From positions 1 through 46,546 of the forward strand of contig CANNKG010000017.1 in assembly GCA_947505105.1 (NCBI GenBank): a DNA stretch of 46,546 nucleotides. The letters run 5' to 3'. Shown here piece after piece: positions 8,356-17,733 of the stretch. The notes beneath the pieces were generated by a model, which saw only the letters and a list, made by a program, of their open reading frames with translations, was not told the DNA's origin and ran no database searches. The stretch comes from Methylococcaceae bacterium (GTDB lineage Bacteria; Pseudomonadota; Gammaproteobacteria; Methylococcales; Methylomonadaceae). Position 1 is the stretch's first letter, and each line of letters begins with the position of its first letter. The position numbers and the translations under genes are program-made.

Positions 8356-8590
8356 TCACGCGGATACTAATGCAGATTTTGTAAACAGCTGAAATCTTGG
8401 GTTCAAAAATGTTTTTACTTGTTCCTTGTAAGTCGATTTCACTTTATCGAAGCAATCGTCAATAGTCGCTTTAAATTCCGAAAATATTTCATAAAATTCA
8501 TTTTAAAGTCAGGTCTTTTTGGTGAATTTCTAGAGTCGTTCAATCAAATTTAAATTGGGTGAATACGGGAGAAGAAAAAGATCACTTTCT
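8356..8590 (-). pseudogene. Degenerate C-terminal remnant of an IS630-family transposase
   Basis: On the minus strand one frame reads LLPYSPNLNLIERL, the hallmark block that surrounds the last catalytic acid of IS630/DDE_3 transposases, followed by a TAG where Trp is usual. After a frame change, the C-terminal tail continues (FYEIFSEFKATIDD, then YKEQVKTFLNPRF). Only about the last 75 codons survive; no start or terminal inverted repeats are visible. It abuts the 3' end of the helicase gene. Confidence 0.7.
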
Positions 8591-8629
8591 CATAATTGAT
8601 CTAACATCCTGTTTTTATAAAGTTTACGC

Positions 8630-11600
8630 TTACGCTTGAACACTCAGCATCCCTCCCGTTACCGCAAAATGTATCCAGCATTCCAATACTGGTTGTTTGG
8701 TAATGGTTTCAACCGCTGCTTTATATAACTCAAGCTGTCCAGAGTATTTCAAAGCGACTGCTTCCCATTCATTACGCGCTTGCGGATTGGATTTATGATC
8801 AATAATGATAAAACCTGCTTCGGTTTCTAGTAATAGATCAATCCAGCCACTGGCGCTTTGACCTGTTGGAAGTTGATACTCAAGCGGATATTCAACATGC
8901 GTGGCAATTACTTTGAAGCGATGGTTAATAAATTCTTGTAAACGATTAATACAGATCAAGGCATCCGCCAGAGTAATATTTTCAGTGACGCCGTAATTTG
9001 TGAGGACTTGTTCTGCTAGTTGTTTTTTATCACCTGTTGAATTAATGATCTGAGTGGCAATCAGCGCATGGATTGCTTCTCCCAAATGGGTGATATCCGG
9101 CATACCTTGCAAGCAAATCCGTTCTCCTAGTGTAACGACCTCTACAACACATGCTTGATCGATTGAATTCAATAATGAAGGTGATATTTTGGCTGGTAAT
9201 TTTTTATGACTTGGCTTGATTGGGATAAACCAGCGAGGGGCAATAGAGTCATTAATACCACTTTCCACTGAAGTCGGAGTCGCTAAAGATTTATAAGCAA
9301 CAGGTATACTTCCCGTATCATTAGGTAAGCTCAAGGTACTATCCTCTTCCTGAGGTAACATCCAGTCGGCATTAACTGATTTCAGCCATTCGCCTTGAGT
9401 ATCTTTTAACGGAATAATCAAACAATCACGCGGTCGCGTTAAACTGACATACAGCAGACGTTTCGCTTCTTCTTCCGCGCGCTTGGCTTCGGCCAGACCA
9501 TAGACTGATTGTTGCACTCGGTCTTTAACAGCGATATCTTTTTCCTGTTTACCAAAAGGCCAGAGCCAATAGCGTAGCTGTCTGCCGTCTAATGGCTGAG
9601 TAATATCTAAATCATCCTGTCTTGCATCAACGGTTAAGCCCCAATAATTACGTCGAATATTCGCTTCTAAATCTAAAGTGATAACAATCGGCCACTCCAA
9701 ACCTTTTGCTCCGTGATGGGTTAACAGTTGCACAGCTTCTGATTGACGATTGACTGCTTGTGCGTCTTCCCCGTCTTGAGCAAGTGCATTTAACCATAGC
9801 AATAAGCCCGTGACGCTAGCAATCTGGTTTTCATTACTACACTGATTTTCGTAGTCGTTGGCAAAGGCAAGTAATTGCTCAATATTCAGTAGTCGTTGTT
9901 TAGCGGCATGAATATTAGCTTGCCACTGCAAAACGATTTGACGAATATCCGCTGAGTGTATCGCTTGCTGCATGACTTCGGCTGGGGTTAAGTATTGTAG
10001 CCTTAAGCGCTGGGGAACGAGCTTTTGTAGCAGTGGGTTATCATCGCCCCAGTAGCCTGATTTATCCGGTTGCGTAACATAGGCCAAGCGATCTTGTAGC
10101 CAGGTTTCCGGCGATTGTCCCAATGTCAGGCACAATATTTCGGCCGTCGCTAAAGTGTCTTTGGGATCGGCCAAATATCGCATCGCCGCTAACACTAGAG
10201 CAATTTCCGGTGTGTTTAACAAACCTGTTTGACTGCGGCTCATCGGGATGTGTAAGGTATTTAACGCGTTGGCCACACTTTCAAGATGCTCATTGGTACG
10301 ACAAAGTAATGCAATATCACCATAATGCGCCGCTCTCATAACAGCGGATGCTTTATCTACTAACTCATAATTAGAGTCAATGAGTGATTTGATCCCATGG
10401 GCCAAGGCCAAATGACGTTCAGCCAAGTTTTTTCCTACTAATTGCCAATGCATAACCGCTGGATGCGAATGTTCTGCCATTCCTGGTCGCGGATTTAGCA
10501 GTATGCGCTCTTTTGCTAAGCTGTTTTCAAAAGCAGGAACAAATACTGCATTTACATAACTCACTAACTCAGGACGCGAACGCCAGGAAATGGGCAAAAT
10601 TTCAGTCTTACCACCATTTGCTTCCAGATGCTGGAGTATGGCTTGCATCAATTCGGGATCGGAACCACGAAACCCGTAGATTGCCTGTTTCACATCGCCG
10701 ACCCAAATGACTTTTTTGGCGAGCTTTGCCAAGCGTAAAAATAACCCGAGTTGGATGGGACTGGTATCCTGAAATTCATCCACCATCAGAAATTCAAGTT
10801 CATCCTGCAATACCGCTTGTACTTGTGAATTCTCCAATAAATCGTATAACAAACTTTCCTGATCAGTAAAATCGATCAAGCCACGGATCTTTTTGTAATC
10901 CTGAAATTGTGCTAAAGCAACCGCCGCCAAATTAAATATTTGAGTGCTGAACTGATGGATATCAGCATGTAAGCGCCGATGATTTTCGTAATAACCTGCG
11001 ATACCTTGCACTAATTCCGAAATACCCTGACTTTTCTTAGTGGCTTTTTCTTTCGCCAATTTAACCCAGTGACTCCAAGGTAAATCCTGCTTTCTGAGCA
11101 CGGGTAAATATTGTTGTAACAATTCCAGATAATCTTTAGTACCTTTGGTAGTATCAACACCGACATTGATATTGTGGGTCAGCGCATTAATCGCCGCAGT
11201 CACGGTTTTTAATAATTCTTGGTCTAAATCCAACTCACTTACGGGTGGATAAAAAGCTAGTAATTGCTCTGCACTACGAATCCCACTTACTTTAATTTGT
11301 TCGATAGTTTGGTTATTAGCGCGGGCGGTATTGATAATATTTTTGATCAGCTCTTTCCAATCCTCTTGTCCAACCCGACGACCTAGAGCATTCATGTCTT
11401 GAACTAACTCAACATTCAGCACTTGTTCCAATGCTAAGTTAAACAAGTGCTTAGCTTCAATTTCTTCGATAACTTTTAGTTGTGGCGAGAGTCCCGCTTC
11501 AAAAGCAAACCGACTCAGCAGTTGACCACAGACACTGTTTACCGTCCCCAGCATGGCTTGATCCATCTGGTTGGCTATGTGGGTAAATCCTCGCTCATTT

Positions 11601-11776
11601 AGCCGCTGCCTCACTCGTTCACGCAGTTCACCCGCCGCTAATTTGGTAAAGGTTGTACCGATCACACCTGCCGCATTGATAGGTGGTTGCTGTGTTAATA
11701 ATTTTTCCAGTTCAACCGCCAAACGATAAGTTTTACCACTGCCTGCACCGGCGCTGATAAAAGTAATGTTATCCAT
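8630..11776 (-). CDS. UvrD/RecB-type helicase-nuclease (AddA-like)
   Basis: A 1048-residue SF1A helicase with a C-terminal RecB-type nuclease, the AddA/RecB architecture for processing DNA double-strand breaks. Walker A is at residues 8-16 (SAGAGSGKT), motif II is LMVDEFQDTS, motif V HHGAKGLEW and motif VI LLYVSLTRPRD. The nuclease site appears near the end as GWIDLLLE followed by FIIIDHKS. An open extension upstream (to 11905) overlaps the preceding gene and is not conserved, so I start at ATG 11776, four bases after the upstream stop; this implies translational coupling to the AddB-like gene. The product likely resects DNA ends for recombination and can also feed CRISPR adaptation. Confidence 0.88.
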   Translation of the reverse strand: MDNITFISAGAGSGKTYRLAVELEKLLTQQPPINAAGVIGTTFTKLAAGELRERVRQRLNERGFTHIANQMDQAMLGTVNSVCGQLLSRFAFEAGLSPQLKVIEEIEAKHLFNLALEQVLNVELVQDMNALGRRVGQEDWKELIKNIINTARANNQTIEQIKVSGIRSAEQLLAFYPPVSELDLDQELLKTVTAAINALTHNINVGVDTTKGTKDYLELLQQYLPVLRKQDLPWSHWVKLAKEKATKKSQGISELVQGIAGYYENHRRLHADIHQFSTQIFNLAAVALAQFQDYKKIRGLIDFTDQESLLYDLLENSQVQAVLQDELEFLMVDEFQDTSPIQLGLFLRLAKLAKKVIWVGDVKQAIYGFRGSDPELMQAILQHLEANGGKTEILPISWRSRPELVSYVNAVFVPAFENSLAKERILLNPRPGMAEHSHPAVMHWQLVGKNLAERHLALAHGIKSLIDSNYELVDKASAVMRAAHYGDIALLCRTNEHLESVANALNTLHIPMSRSQTGLLNTPEIALVLAAMRYLADPKDTLATAEILCLTLGQSPETWLQDRLAYVTQPDKSGYWGDDNPLLQKLVPQRLRLQYLTPAEVMQQAIHSADIRQIVLQWQANIHAAKQRLLNIEQLLAFANDYENQCSNENQIASVTGLLLWLNALAQDGEDAQAVNRQSEAVQLLTHHGAKGLEWPIVITLDLEANIRRNYWGLTVDARQDDLDITQPLDGRQLRYWLWPFGKQEKDIAVKDRVQQSVYGLAEAKRAEEEAKRLLYVSLTRPRDCLIIPLKDTQGEWLKSVNADWMLPQEEDSTLSLPNDTGSIPVAYKSLATPTSVESGINDSIAPRWFIPIKPSHKKLPAKISPSLLNSIDQACVVEVVTLGERICLQGMPDITHLGEAIHALIATQIINSTGDKKQLAEQVLTNYGVTENITLADALICINRLQEFINHRFKVIATHVEYPLEYQLPTGQSASGWIDLLLETEAGFIIIDHKSNPQARNEWEAVALKYSGQLELYKAAVETITKQPVLECWIHFAVTGGMLSVQA

Positions 11777-11780
11777 ATCT

Positions 11781-14534
11781 TTAAACCCCAAATCCGGTGA
11801 GTACGCGGTAGTCATTAAAATTATCGTTATGATCAGGAATAGCCAAGGCATTCTCTTCTGGATCGGAGTCAGTATCGGGCTGTGCACCTTTGACGGTAAC
11901 TTCAATCAATCCCTGATCTAATTGAGCTCGGCGCCAATTCCAGGTGGTTTGCATTTTTTGCCAGATAACCGCCTGATTTTCTGAAATGTTCGCCTGGATA
12001 GCTTGGGCTGCTGGAAAATAATAGCTATCTTGCACCAACATCAAACCGCCGCCATCAATAATGTAATATGCCACGGCAGGCCATGACTGCGCGGCGGTAT
12101 TTTTATGCCGCAAATAAGCATAGGTAATAAGTTGTAAGTGGGAATTCTCTTTTAAACTGGCTTTTCGGTATTTAGCACTACCCCATTTTATATCGATTAC
12201 CGCTTCCTGCTGTTGATCATTGACCACGAGCATATCAAAATAGCCCAGCAATTTACCGCCAAAAAACAGCGCTTCTTGTCTCAGTTCCAGATTGACTTGG
12301 ATCACCTTGGCAGCGCGTAATTGACGCAATAGTTCATGTAATGATTGTCTGGCAGTAGCTAGAAACTGCTCTTTTTCTATCATCCGACCAGGTTGTAGTA
12401 ATACTGCACCTTGTTCATTCAACAACTGTGGCAGCGTTTGGTCAAACCAAGTGTTTATAATTTCTGTTACATCAGTGTTCGCGGTCAATAACGCACTCTG
12501 CTGCGTAAAAAATTGTTGATATAACTGATGTACCAATAAACCCTTTAAAGTATTACCATCGTTTAGTGCTTGCAAAGTGCCCGCTGTCAATTGCGCTTTA
12601 TAATGTAAAACCCATTGATAAGGACTATAAAAGAAATTTTCCAAACTGGAATAGGACTCTTGCTCACGCTTAGCTAAATATTCGCCGCTGTCTAATCGCC
12701 ACCAGCGTCGTGTTGGTGCTAAAGGTAAAAAGGGTACTGGCAAGGTTGGCAACGAATCAAGGTGCCCTATGAAGTCTTCAGTTAAAACACTGTCCTCCAC
12801 CTTAATTTCTTGCCAATTTTCTAAACAACTGCTGATCTGATCCCATAATGGATGTTGCAGCACTAGGTCGTCATGACACACAATGATCAAGCGTTCCTTT
12901 GCCGCAAAAATAGGTTTTAGCCAGTGCAACGCCTGCTGTTGCAGTTGTTGCTGCAGATTAGGTAATTGCACCCCTTGAGTATGTAATTCCGCGATTTCTT
13001 GTTTGGACCAAGGTAAGTTAGTAGAAGTGCTGGTCTGCTGCAAATCCCACCATACGACCGTATCAATAGGTGTATAAAAACTGTCGGGTTTTATAGCGCC
13101 TACCAACCAAGGTGTTTGTCCTGCCAAGCATTCAGAAGTTTGGTCGACAATGCCTGTACCAGCCCCCGTTAACTGCTGTAACAACAACTGCAATTGTTCA
13201 AAAAAAATCACTGATGTACCTTGTTGCAGCAAATCTGTTAACGCAGTTTTAAGTTCATTCGCCTGCTGGTGTGCAACACCAAATAGTTTACGCATGCCAT
13301 CATCGACGATAAAAGCGGGTTGTTGAGTTAACCAATGCATAACCTTAGTGATACGCTGCAAGGCAATCTCAAGTGGCATACCATTAGCTGGCGTATAACG
13401 CTCACTTGAAAACCAATAAGTTAAGTCTTCTTTTAATTGCTTAAAGCCCGACTCAGTATAATTTTCCCGTTCTGGTTCTATGTTCAGTAAATTGGATAAT
13501 TTTTGCTGCCATTGTTCACCACCAATACCGGGTGCAACAGCAACTACCTCCGCCAGTGGGTAACGAATTCGTTTGGGCAAAAGTCCTACCGGATGCATCA
13601 AAAACTGCAACAGCGTTTCTGGATTCAACGGTTCCCATAGTAATGCCAACGCAATCGGTAAAATTTGGAGTACCGGACGCCAAGGTGATGTATGTTCAAA
13701 ACCCAGACGTGGCAAATCTACTGCGGAGAATGCATCATCTAACTGATATCCATCGACACCCGCCAAGATTGCGACGCTATCCGTTTGCAAGGCGGTGCTT
13801 TGCTGCTGAAGCCAGTGAGCGATTAGTCGTGCAGAAATAGCTTTGGAATGGGCTTTAAGCACCCTGAAACTGGCATCACCTTGCAAACTCACTTTAGCGA
13901 CAGCGCCGTTTGGTTGTTTGCTTAAACATTCAGTATTTAATTGCAAAAGAGTGTGTTGAACGCGGCTCAAGTCATTTTCTGTTCGGGAACTACTGGGGGT
14001 AAGTTCTGCAGTTTCCGTCAATGGAAAATGTTGTAACACTTGTTGCCAGAGCGGAGAGAAGTCAGTCAAGGGATCAAGCAGAGTGATGTGTTGGATCTGA
14101 GTGCTTTGAACAGCAAGTTGAGCTAATACGCGTTGCAAGCGCTCTCCGAACCCCAAACTAACATGAATTTTCGCTAGCGATTCCACTTCCGCCAAATCCA
14201 CAAAGCGTTCCGAAACCGCACCTCGTGAAGGCACAAATTGTCCATCCCAGCCGAATTCATACCAGCTATCCCGCCAATATAATAAGGTTTTTGCAACATT
14301 AAACTGATCAACAGCAAACGAACGATGATAAAAGCGTGTCTCGTGATCACAAGCGATTAGACAACCAAGATATTGGATGATACGCGTGGTAGAAGATTCA
14401 ATTGCCGGGGCAATGCCACATTGAGTTTCCAGGAGTGAAAGCATCCCTAATGGGCCAACCTCCTTACTGCCCAATGTAGAAATTTTCAATCTGGGCTGCA
14501 TGCCATCCAATCCCAGTCCAAATAAAATCTTCAT
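11781..14534 (-). CDS. PD-(D/E)XK nuclease, AddB-like partner
   Basis: The 917-residue product has a degenerate helicase-like body and a C-terminal RecB-type nuclease: GYFDMLVV followed by AVIDIKWGS at about residues 755-785 gives the D...D-x-K active site. A block around residue 650 (YSPYQWVLHYKAQL) matches the region preceding nuclease domains in AddB proteins. No obvious four-Cys iron-sulfur cluster is visible. Its immediate coupling with the AddA-like gene supports an AddAB-type complex for end resection. The start ATG has an AAAGG site. A copy of the RCGACA dyad lies 57 bp upstream, tying it to the candidate regulon. Confidence 0.82.
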   Translation of the reverse strand: MKILFGLGLDGMQPRLKISTLGSKEVGPLGMLSLLETQCGIAPAIESSTTRIIQYLGCLIACDHETRFYHRSFAVDQFNVAKTLLYWRDSWYEFGWDGQFVPSRGAVSERFVDLAEVESLAKIHVSLGFGERLQRVLAQLAVQSTQIQHITLLDPLTDFSPLWQQVLQHFPLTETAELTPSSSRTENDLSRVQHTLLQLNTECLSKQPNGAVAKVSLQGDASFRVLKAHSKAISARLIAHWLQQQSTALQTDSVAILAGVDGYQLDDAFSAVDLPRLGFEHTSPWRPVLQILPIALALLWEPLNPETLLQFLMHPVGLLPKRIRYPLAEVVAVAPGIGGEQWQQKLSNLLNIEPERENYTESGFKQLKEDLTYWFSSERYTPANGMPLEIALQRITKVMHWLTQQPAFIVDDGMRKLFGVAHQQANELKTALTDLLQQGTSVIFFEQLQLLLQQLTGAGTGIVDQTSECLAGQTPWLVGAIKPDSFYTPIDTVVWWDLQQTSTSTNLPWSKQEIAELHTQGVQLPNLQQQLQQQALHWLKPIFAAKERLIIVCHDDLVLQHPLWDQISSCLENWQEIKVEDSVLTEDFIGHLDSLPTLPVPFLPLAPTRRWWRLDSGEYLAKREQESYSSLENFFYSPYQWVLHYKAQLTAGTLQALNDGNTLKGLLVHQLYQQFFTQQSALLTANTDVTEIINTWFDQTLPQLLNEQGAVLLQPGRMIEKEQFLATARQSLHELLRQLRAAKVIQVNLELRQEALFFGGKLLGYFDMLVVNDQQQEAVIDIKWGSAKYRKASLKENSHLQLITYAYLRHKNTAAQSWPAVAYYIIDGGGLMLVQDSYYFPAAQAIQANISENQAVIWQKMQTTWNWRRAQLDQGLIEVTVKGAQPDTDSDPEENALAIPDHNDNFNDYRVLTGFGV

Positions 14535-14590
14535 ACCTTTTTACCCCTATCTTTAATACAATTATTATCAGCCCAGTATAGATTACAAAT

Positions 14591-14607
14591 GCGACAATAA
14601 AAGACGG
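14591..14607 (+). promoter_or_regulatory. RCGACA dyad upstream of the AddB-like gene
   Basis: GCGACAATAAAAGACGG shares both half-sites with the other copies and sits 57 bp before the start of the addB-addA-like operon, a suitable distance for a promoter-proximal operator. Role inferred from recurrence. Confidence 0.45.
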
Positions 14608-14719
14608 GCGCGTTTTGTACTCCCAACACAAAGAGCGAATTTCCATGATCTCTTGATAGCTTCTACACCAAAATGGTTATCGTACACACTATGCTCAAAA
14701 TCACGATTCTAGTCAGCCA

Positions 14720-16078
14720 TTAGCATTCCTCATCTGGACGCTGCTCAAAAATCGCTTTCCCTTGGGAAGGTTTTCGACGTAAGTAACTGGGTGACTGGGA
14801 TTCGTTCAACTCGTTGAACATTAAAGCCTCCTCTTTGGCTGACAAGCGATTCGACATCTTTTTACTTGTATAAAAGGCCTCTTTGCGGAAGCGATGACTA
14901 TCTTTTGCACGAGCCAATTCACTCATGGAGTCGAGTACTTCTATAACCCATGAATAATCAGCAAAGCGTATTTTCCCGTCCTCAAGCATTTTTTGAACGG
15001 TTTCCCAATCTTCATGGTCGGTTACGAATCGAAGTTTAGCCAAAAATGCCCCCGCCTCAATCTCTGCTTGTCGAGTTTTGACCAACGGTTCGTCAAGCAA
15101 TACGTTCCAGGCGGAAACTGATATGGCGTGCAAATTGAGTGCCTTATCTGAAAAATCAAGCTCTTCACCATCGGGGGTACAGGCAGACACCTTAGCCTGC
15201 AATAATTCACAACCGGATGCGAGAGCCATAGTTGCTGGAATTTCGAGTTCTATCAGTGCCCATGCCTCAGCACCATAGGCTAGGTCTGGCAGGTTAGTAA
15301 TGGTTATAGTTTCCTTACTATTGATCGGATAATCATTGAGTAATTTGAGCTTTACATCTTTAGGTGTGACTAAAGTCAATTTAACTTGACGAGCATACAA
15401 ATTCGAAATCAAATCAAATTCGGTGGCGAATGGTTCATAAAGATCAGCAGCAGTATCACCATAGTAATGATTACCTCTACCTTGGGTAGCCATTTCCACC
15501 ATCAATTCCTCATTAAAATTTCTGCCTAAACCATATGTAGATGTACTGACCCCCAGTTCAGCAGCCTCTGCACAATAAGCCGCAATTGCATTACAATCAG
15601 TAGTTTCTCCTTTGTTGGCATTACCATCAGAAAGTAACAAAACACGGGCAAGTGCAGCACAGTTAGCTTCAGGCAGTATAGAATCAGCGCCACTTCGCCA
15701 CCCACCATACAAATTTGTCGATCCGCCAGAATGAATCCTGGCTAAAGCTTGATGAAATACTTTGCGATCACCGACTTCTTTGGCTGGAACCATAGTTCGA
15801 ACTCGATCATCGAAAACGATCAATGAAGCAATATCAGTGGTATTTAGTCTATCAATCATATATTTTGCGCACAATACGGCTTCGAATAACGGCTCACCCG
15901 ACATCGAACCGGATCTATCAAGCGTCAATGCTAAATGATAAGGTTTACGCTTTTTCAATTCAAAAGGATTGGCATCAGGTGCTTGTACTCTCATCAAAAC
16001 TATTAGTTTTTGAGCAACGCCGTCTATCAAGGCGGATTTACTTGGTGTTATAACAATTTGAGCGTCATTAGTTGACAT
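14720..16078 (-). CDS. VWA-domain protein
   Basis: The 452-residue product carries a von Willebrand factor A domain with a full metal-dependent adhesion site: DRSGSMSG at residue 54 (DxSxS), the GGSTNLYGG threonine block near 120, and LLSDGNANKG near 150. It has no signal peptide, so it should be cytoplasmic, where such proteins often scaffold ATPases or defence complexes. I start at ATG 16078, preceded by AAGGAA; the longer frame to 16135 lacks such support. An operator-like palindrome lies 146 bp upstream. Partners are unknown; the C-terminal half (after residue 250) is a mostly helical unassigned region. Confidence 0.85.
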   Translation of the reverse strand: MSTNDAQIVITPSKSALIDGVAQKLIVLMRVQAPDANPFELKKRKPYHLALTLDRSGSMSGEPLFEAVLCAKYMIDRLNTTDIASLIVFDDRVRTMVPAKEVGDRKVFHQALARIHSGGSTNLYGGWRSGADSILPEANCAALARVLLLSDGNANKGETTDCNAIAAYCAEAAELGVSTSTYGLGRNFNEELMVEMATQGRGNHYYGDTAADLYEPFATEFDLISNLYARQVKLTLVTPKDVKLKLLNDYPINSKETITITNLPDLAYGAEAWALIELEIPATMALASGCELLQAKVSACTPDGEELDFSDKALNLHAISVSAWNVLLDEPLVKTRQAEIEAGAFLAKLRFVTDHEDWETVQKMLEDGKIRFADYSWVIEVLDSMSELARAKDSHRFRKEAFYTSKKMSNRLSAKEEALMFNELNESQSPSYLRRKPSQGKAIFEQRPDEEC

Positions 16079-16433
16079 AAAGTTTTCCTTATAAAAGACT
16101 ATCGATGAACAATTCAGGACATCGAAAAAAAACATGCATTAACCGCAAATTACGCTTACCTGAAATTTAAGAATAAATGACCAAAAGGCCATGAGATTTA
16201 GATGGAAATTAAAACATATACGAACGACATAATATGTCGTGTCTAAAACAGTTTTTTAGTATCGGACCAGAGGAAGCCTAAGAGGCCAAGGATCAAAATC
16301 AAAATATATAATTGATTTTTAAAATTTATAATTATCCTTTAGCAGCGAACGTATCTTTCAAGCCAAGACTGCGTGAGCTATTTCAAGTACGACTTTTAAC
16401 ATTCAAATTACGGAGAAGATTAACAGTCGCCAA
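16079..16433. other. AT-rich regulatory interval upstream of the VWA gene
   Basis: No coding frame is supported. It holds the strong palindrome at 16224-16240 and AT-rich stretches suitable for a promoter driving the VWA gene; its far end merges into the UmuC remnant. Confidence 0.5.
16224..16240 (+). promoter_or_regulatory. Perfect RCGACA palindrome upstream of the VWA gene
   Basis: ACGACATAATATGTCGT is an almost perfect palindrome (7-bp arms around a 3-base centre) and the best example of the motif family. It is 146 bp from the VWA start. Such symmetry indicates binding of a homodimer. The protein is not identified by the sequence; the WYL regulator is the only transcription factor encoded nearby. 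Confidence 0.55.
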
Positions 16434-16580
16434 TCATTCGACTTCGACTAATTCATCCCAATTAGTAGTGTAGCTTTTCGAACACCTTACATGTCTAGAT
16501 TTCCAAGTCCTATCTAAACCGACCACGGCGATTACCGTCGTATTTGGAAAGCGTTGATTAATTTGATCCATAACATTCAT
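16434..16580 (-). pseudogene. Remnant of the UmuC C-terminus
   Basis: A 48-codon minus-strand frame begins MNVMDQINQRFPN and ends SYTTNWDELVEVE. This matches the tail of UmuC (DUF4113), the DNA polymerase V catalytic subunit, where MDxIN and YTTxWDELP blocks are typical. The polymerase domains are entirely missing, replaced upstream by the 147-aa gene, so this is a scar of a deleted translesion polymerase gene. Confidence 0.65.
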
Positions 16581-16583
16581 CAA

Positions 16584-17027
16584 TTAACAATTTTCATTAG
16601 AAAATACCGAACCATAATCTAATTTAGCCTTGATTTCATGGCATTGGTGACAGAGAGCTTGTACCCATCGATTGATAACGACAGTTTGTGCTGCTATTGC
16701 GCCGCATGTTTCACAAATCGTCATTGATGCATCGCTTGCAGAATTAATCAGTGCGCACATCTCATCAGTTTGGTTGATCAAATGAACCCGTAAACTCCCA
16801 AATTTTTGCTTCACTTGAATTGCTTCCGGCCATCTATCACTATCGGGTTTTAATCCAGCGCATCGGGCACATTCTTCAATAGCGTGCGAAAGCTTCCAAA
16901 TCAAATCGAACCAGCCATCGTCACACTCGAATCCCCATGACATGGAGGATTCTTGTAATGACTTATCTTTCCCCCGATAGAGCATAGGAAAGGCTTGATA
17001 CAGTTTTTCGGTATTTTCTGGGGTCAT
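16584..17027 (-). CDS. Conserved hypothetical protein with C-terminal zinc ribbon
   Basis: The 147-residue product begins MTPENTEKLYQAFPMLYRG and includes GFECDDGWFDLIWKLS and QVKQKFGSLRVHL, blocks I recognise from a widespread family of short hypothetical proteins in proteobacteria and phages. The C-terminus has CETCG and CHQC, likely a zinc ribbon. ATG 17027 is preceded by a good GAGGGA site. Two RCGACA dyads lie upstream (17166 and 17303). It abuts the UmuC scar, so it may have been inserted into or replaced that gene. Function unknown. Confidence 0.65.
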   Translation of the reverse strand: MTPENTEKLYQAFPMLYRGKDKSLQESSMSWGFECDDGWFDLIWKLSHAIEECARCAGLKPDSDRWPEAIQVKQKFGSLRVHLINQTDEMCALINSASDASMTICETCGAIAAQTVVINRWVQALCHQCHEIKAKLDYGSVFSNENC

Positions 17028-17165
17028 GACTATCCCTCAACAGTCTAATTACCAAGTCACTAATAGGTCAGGTTACTGATCTTGATAAATCAACAAAGCT
17101 GTTTCGCTGGTCTCAAGATCACATAAAGAATTACTTTGAAAGCGCACATAGTAAATTAGATATTT

Positions 17166-17182
17166 ACGACAAAATAAGTCGT
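17166..17182 (+). promoter_or_regulatory. RCGACA dyad upstream of the 147-aa gene, site 1
   Basis: ACGACAAAATAAGTCGT has both half-sites intact (ACGAC and GTCGT separated by seven bases). It is 139 bp before the ATG at 17027, nearly the same distance as the VWA site from its gene. Confidence 0.5.
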
Positions 17183-17302
17183 ATTGTGCTATTTAATTTT
17201 CAAATTCTTGAATTCCAGAAGAATGACCTTTGTAACAGCTCAGCATGAATCTCGATCAATCTAACCACCAGATAGAAAATATAAAATATTGCAGTATTTA
17301 AT

Positions 17303-17319
17303 ACGTCTTATATTGTCGT
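17303..17319 (-). promoter_or_regulatory. RCGACA dyad upstream of the 147-aa gene, site 2
   Basis: The minus strand reads ACGACAATATAAGACGT, identical over 14 consecutive bases (CGACAATATAAGAC) to the rtcB site at 5429. Two sites 137 bp apart in the same interval suggest looping or two promoters. Role inferred. Confidence 0.5.
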
Positions 17320-17421
17320 ATATGAGCACCGGAATTATTTACGCTAATTACTAGATATCATGATGTATTGAAAAAAAACAATTACATCAGTCAAGCGATT
17401 CTAGCATTTCCATAGGCGTTG

Positions 17422-17733
17422 TTAACGGTTACACATCAAGTTAACACCATCACTAAACAACAACACATCTTCTGGAAAAATCTGTCTTCCCAATAACGAT
17501 ACCTTTATCGTCAAAGGCAATCGATAGCAACGAATATCGTCCTGCTTAAGATGTATAAGTTTTTCAAGATTAGCTAACAGTTTGAGCAAAGACTTACGTT
17601 TTAATACCACCGTAAAAACTGAATACTGTAGCGGTAGCCCCTGCGTTTTAAGAAATCGATGCACCTTAGCTAGCCGCTTAGGATCGGCTATGTCGTAACA
17701 AATCAGATACAAACCTTGCTGGTGATCAGCCAT
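17422..17733 (-). CDS. cas2: Cas2-like protein of the second adaptation module
   Basis: The 103-residue ferredoxin-fold protein has the Cas2 opening strand YLICYDIADPKRLAK (Asp at the usual position), then GLPLQYSVFTVVL and DDIRCYRLP, all matching Cas2. Cas2 is the structural core of the Cas1-Cas2 integrase. Its start overlaps the stop of the Cas1-like gene (TAATG), so both are translationally coupled and presumably form a complex. It is clearly distinct from the canonical Cas2 at 19510-19794, and its C-terminal third (KVSLLGRQIFPED) is longer. It could be a normal integrase partner or a repurposed one. Confidence 0.75.
   Translation of the reverse strand: MADHQQGLYLICYDIADPKRLAKVHRFLKTQGLPLQYSVFTVVLKRKSLLKLLANLEKLIHLKQDDIRCYRLPLTIKVSLLGRQIFPEDVLLFSDGVNLMCNR

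Larger units (their letters stand above)
17028..17421. other. AT-rich regulatory interval
   Basis: About 390 bases without a supported gene, separating the Cas2-like gene from the 147-aa gene. It contains two copies of the 17-bp dyad and several AT-rich promoter-like stretches; transcription of the 147-aa gene probably starts here. Confidence 0.5.

Noticed and set aside
8315-8629. Complete insertion sequence
   Set aside because: Only the C-terminal transposase part survives, with an in-frame stop and a frame change, and no terminal inverted repeats could be found.
11777-11905. 43-residue N-terminal extension of the AddA-like helicase
   Set aside because: Overlaps the coding end of the AddB-like gene; Walker A normally begins within the first residues, as with the start at 11776.
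13532-13840. 102-aa plus-strand open frame within the AddB-like gene
   Set aside because: Shadow frame on the opposite strand of a long, motif-supported gene, with no own ribosome site.
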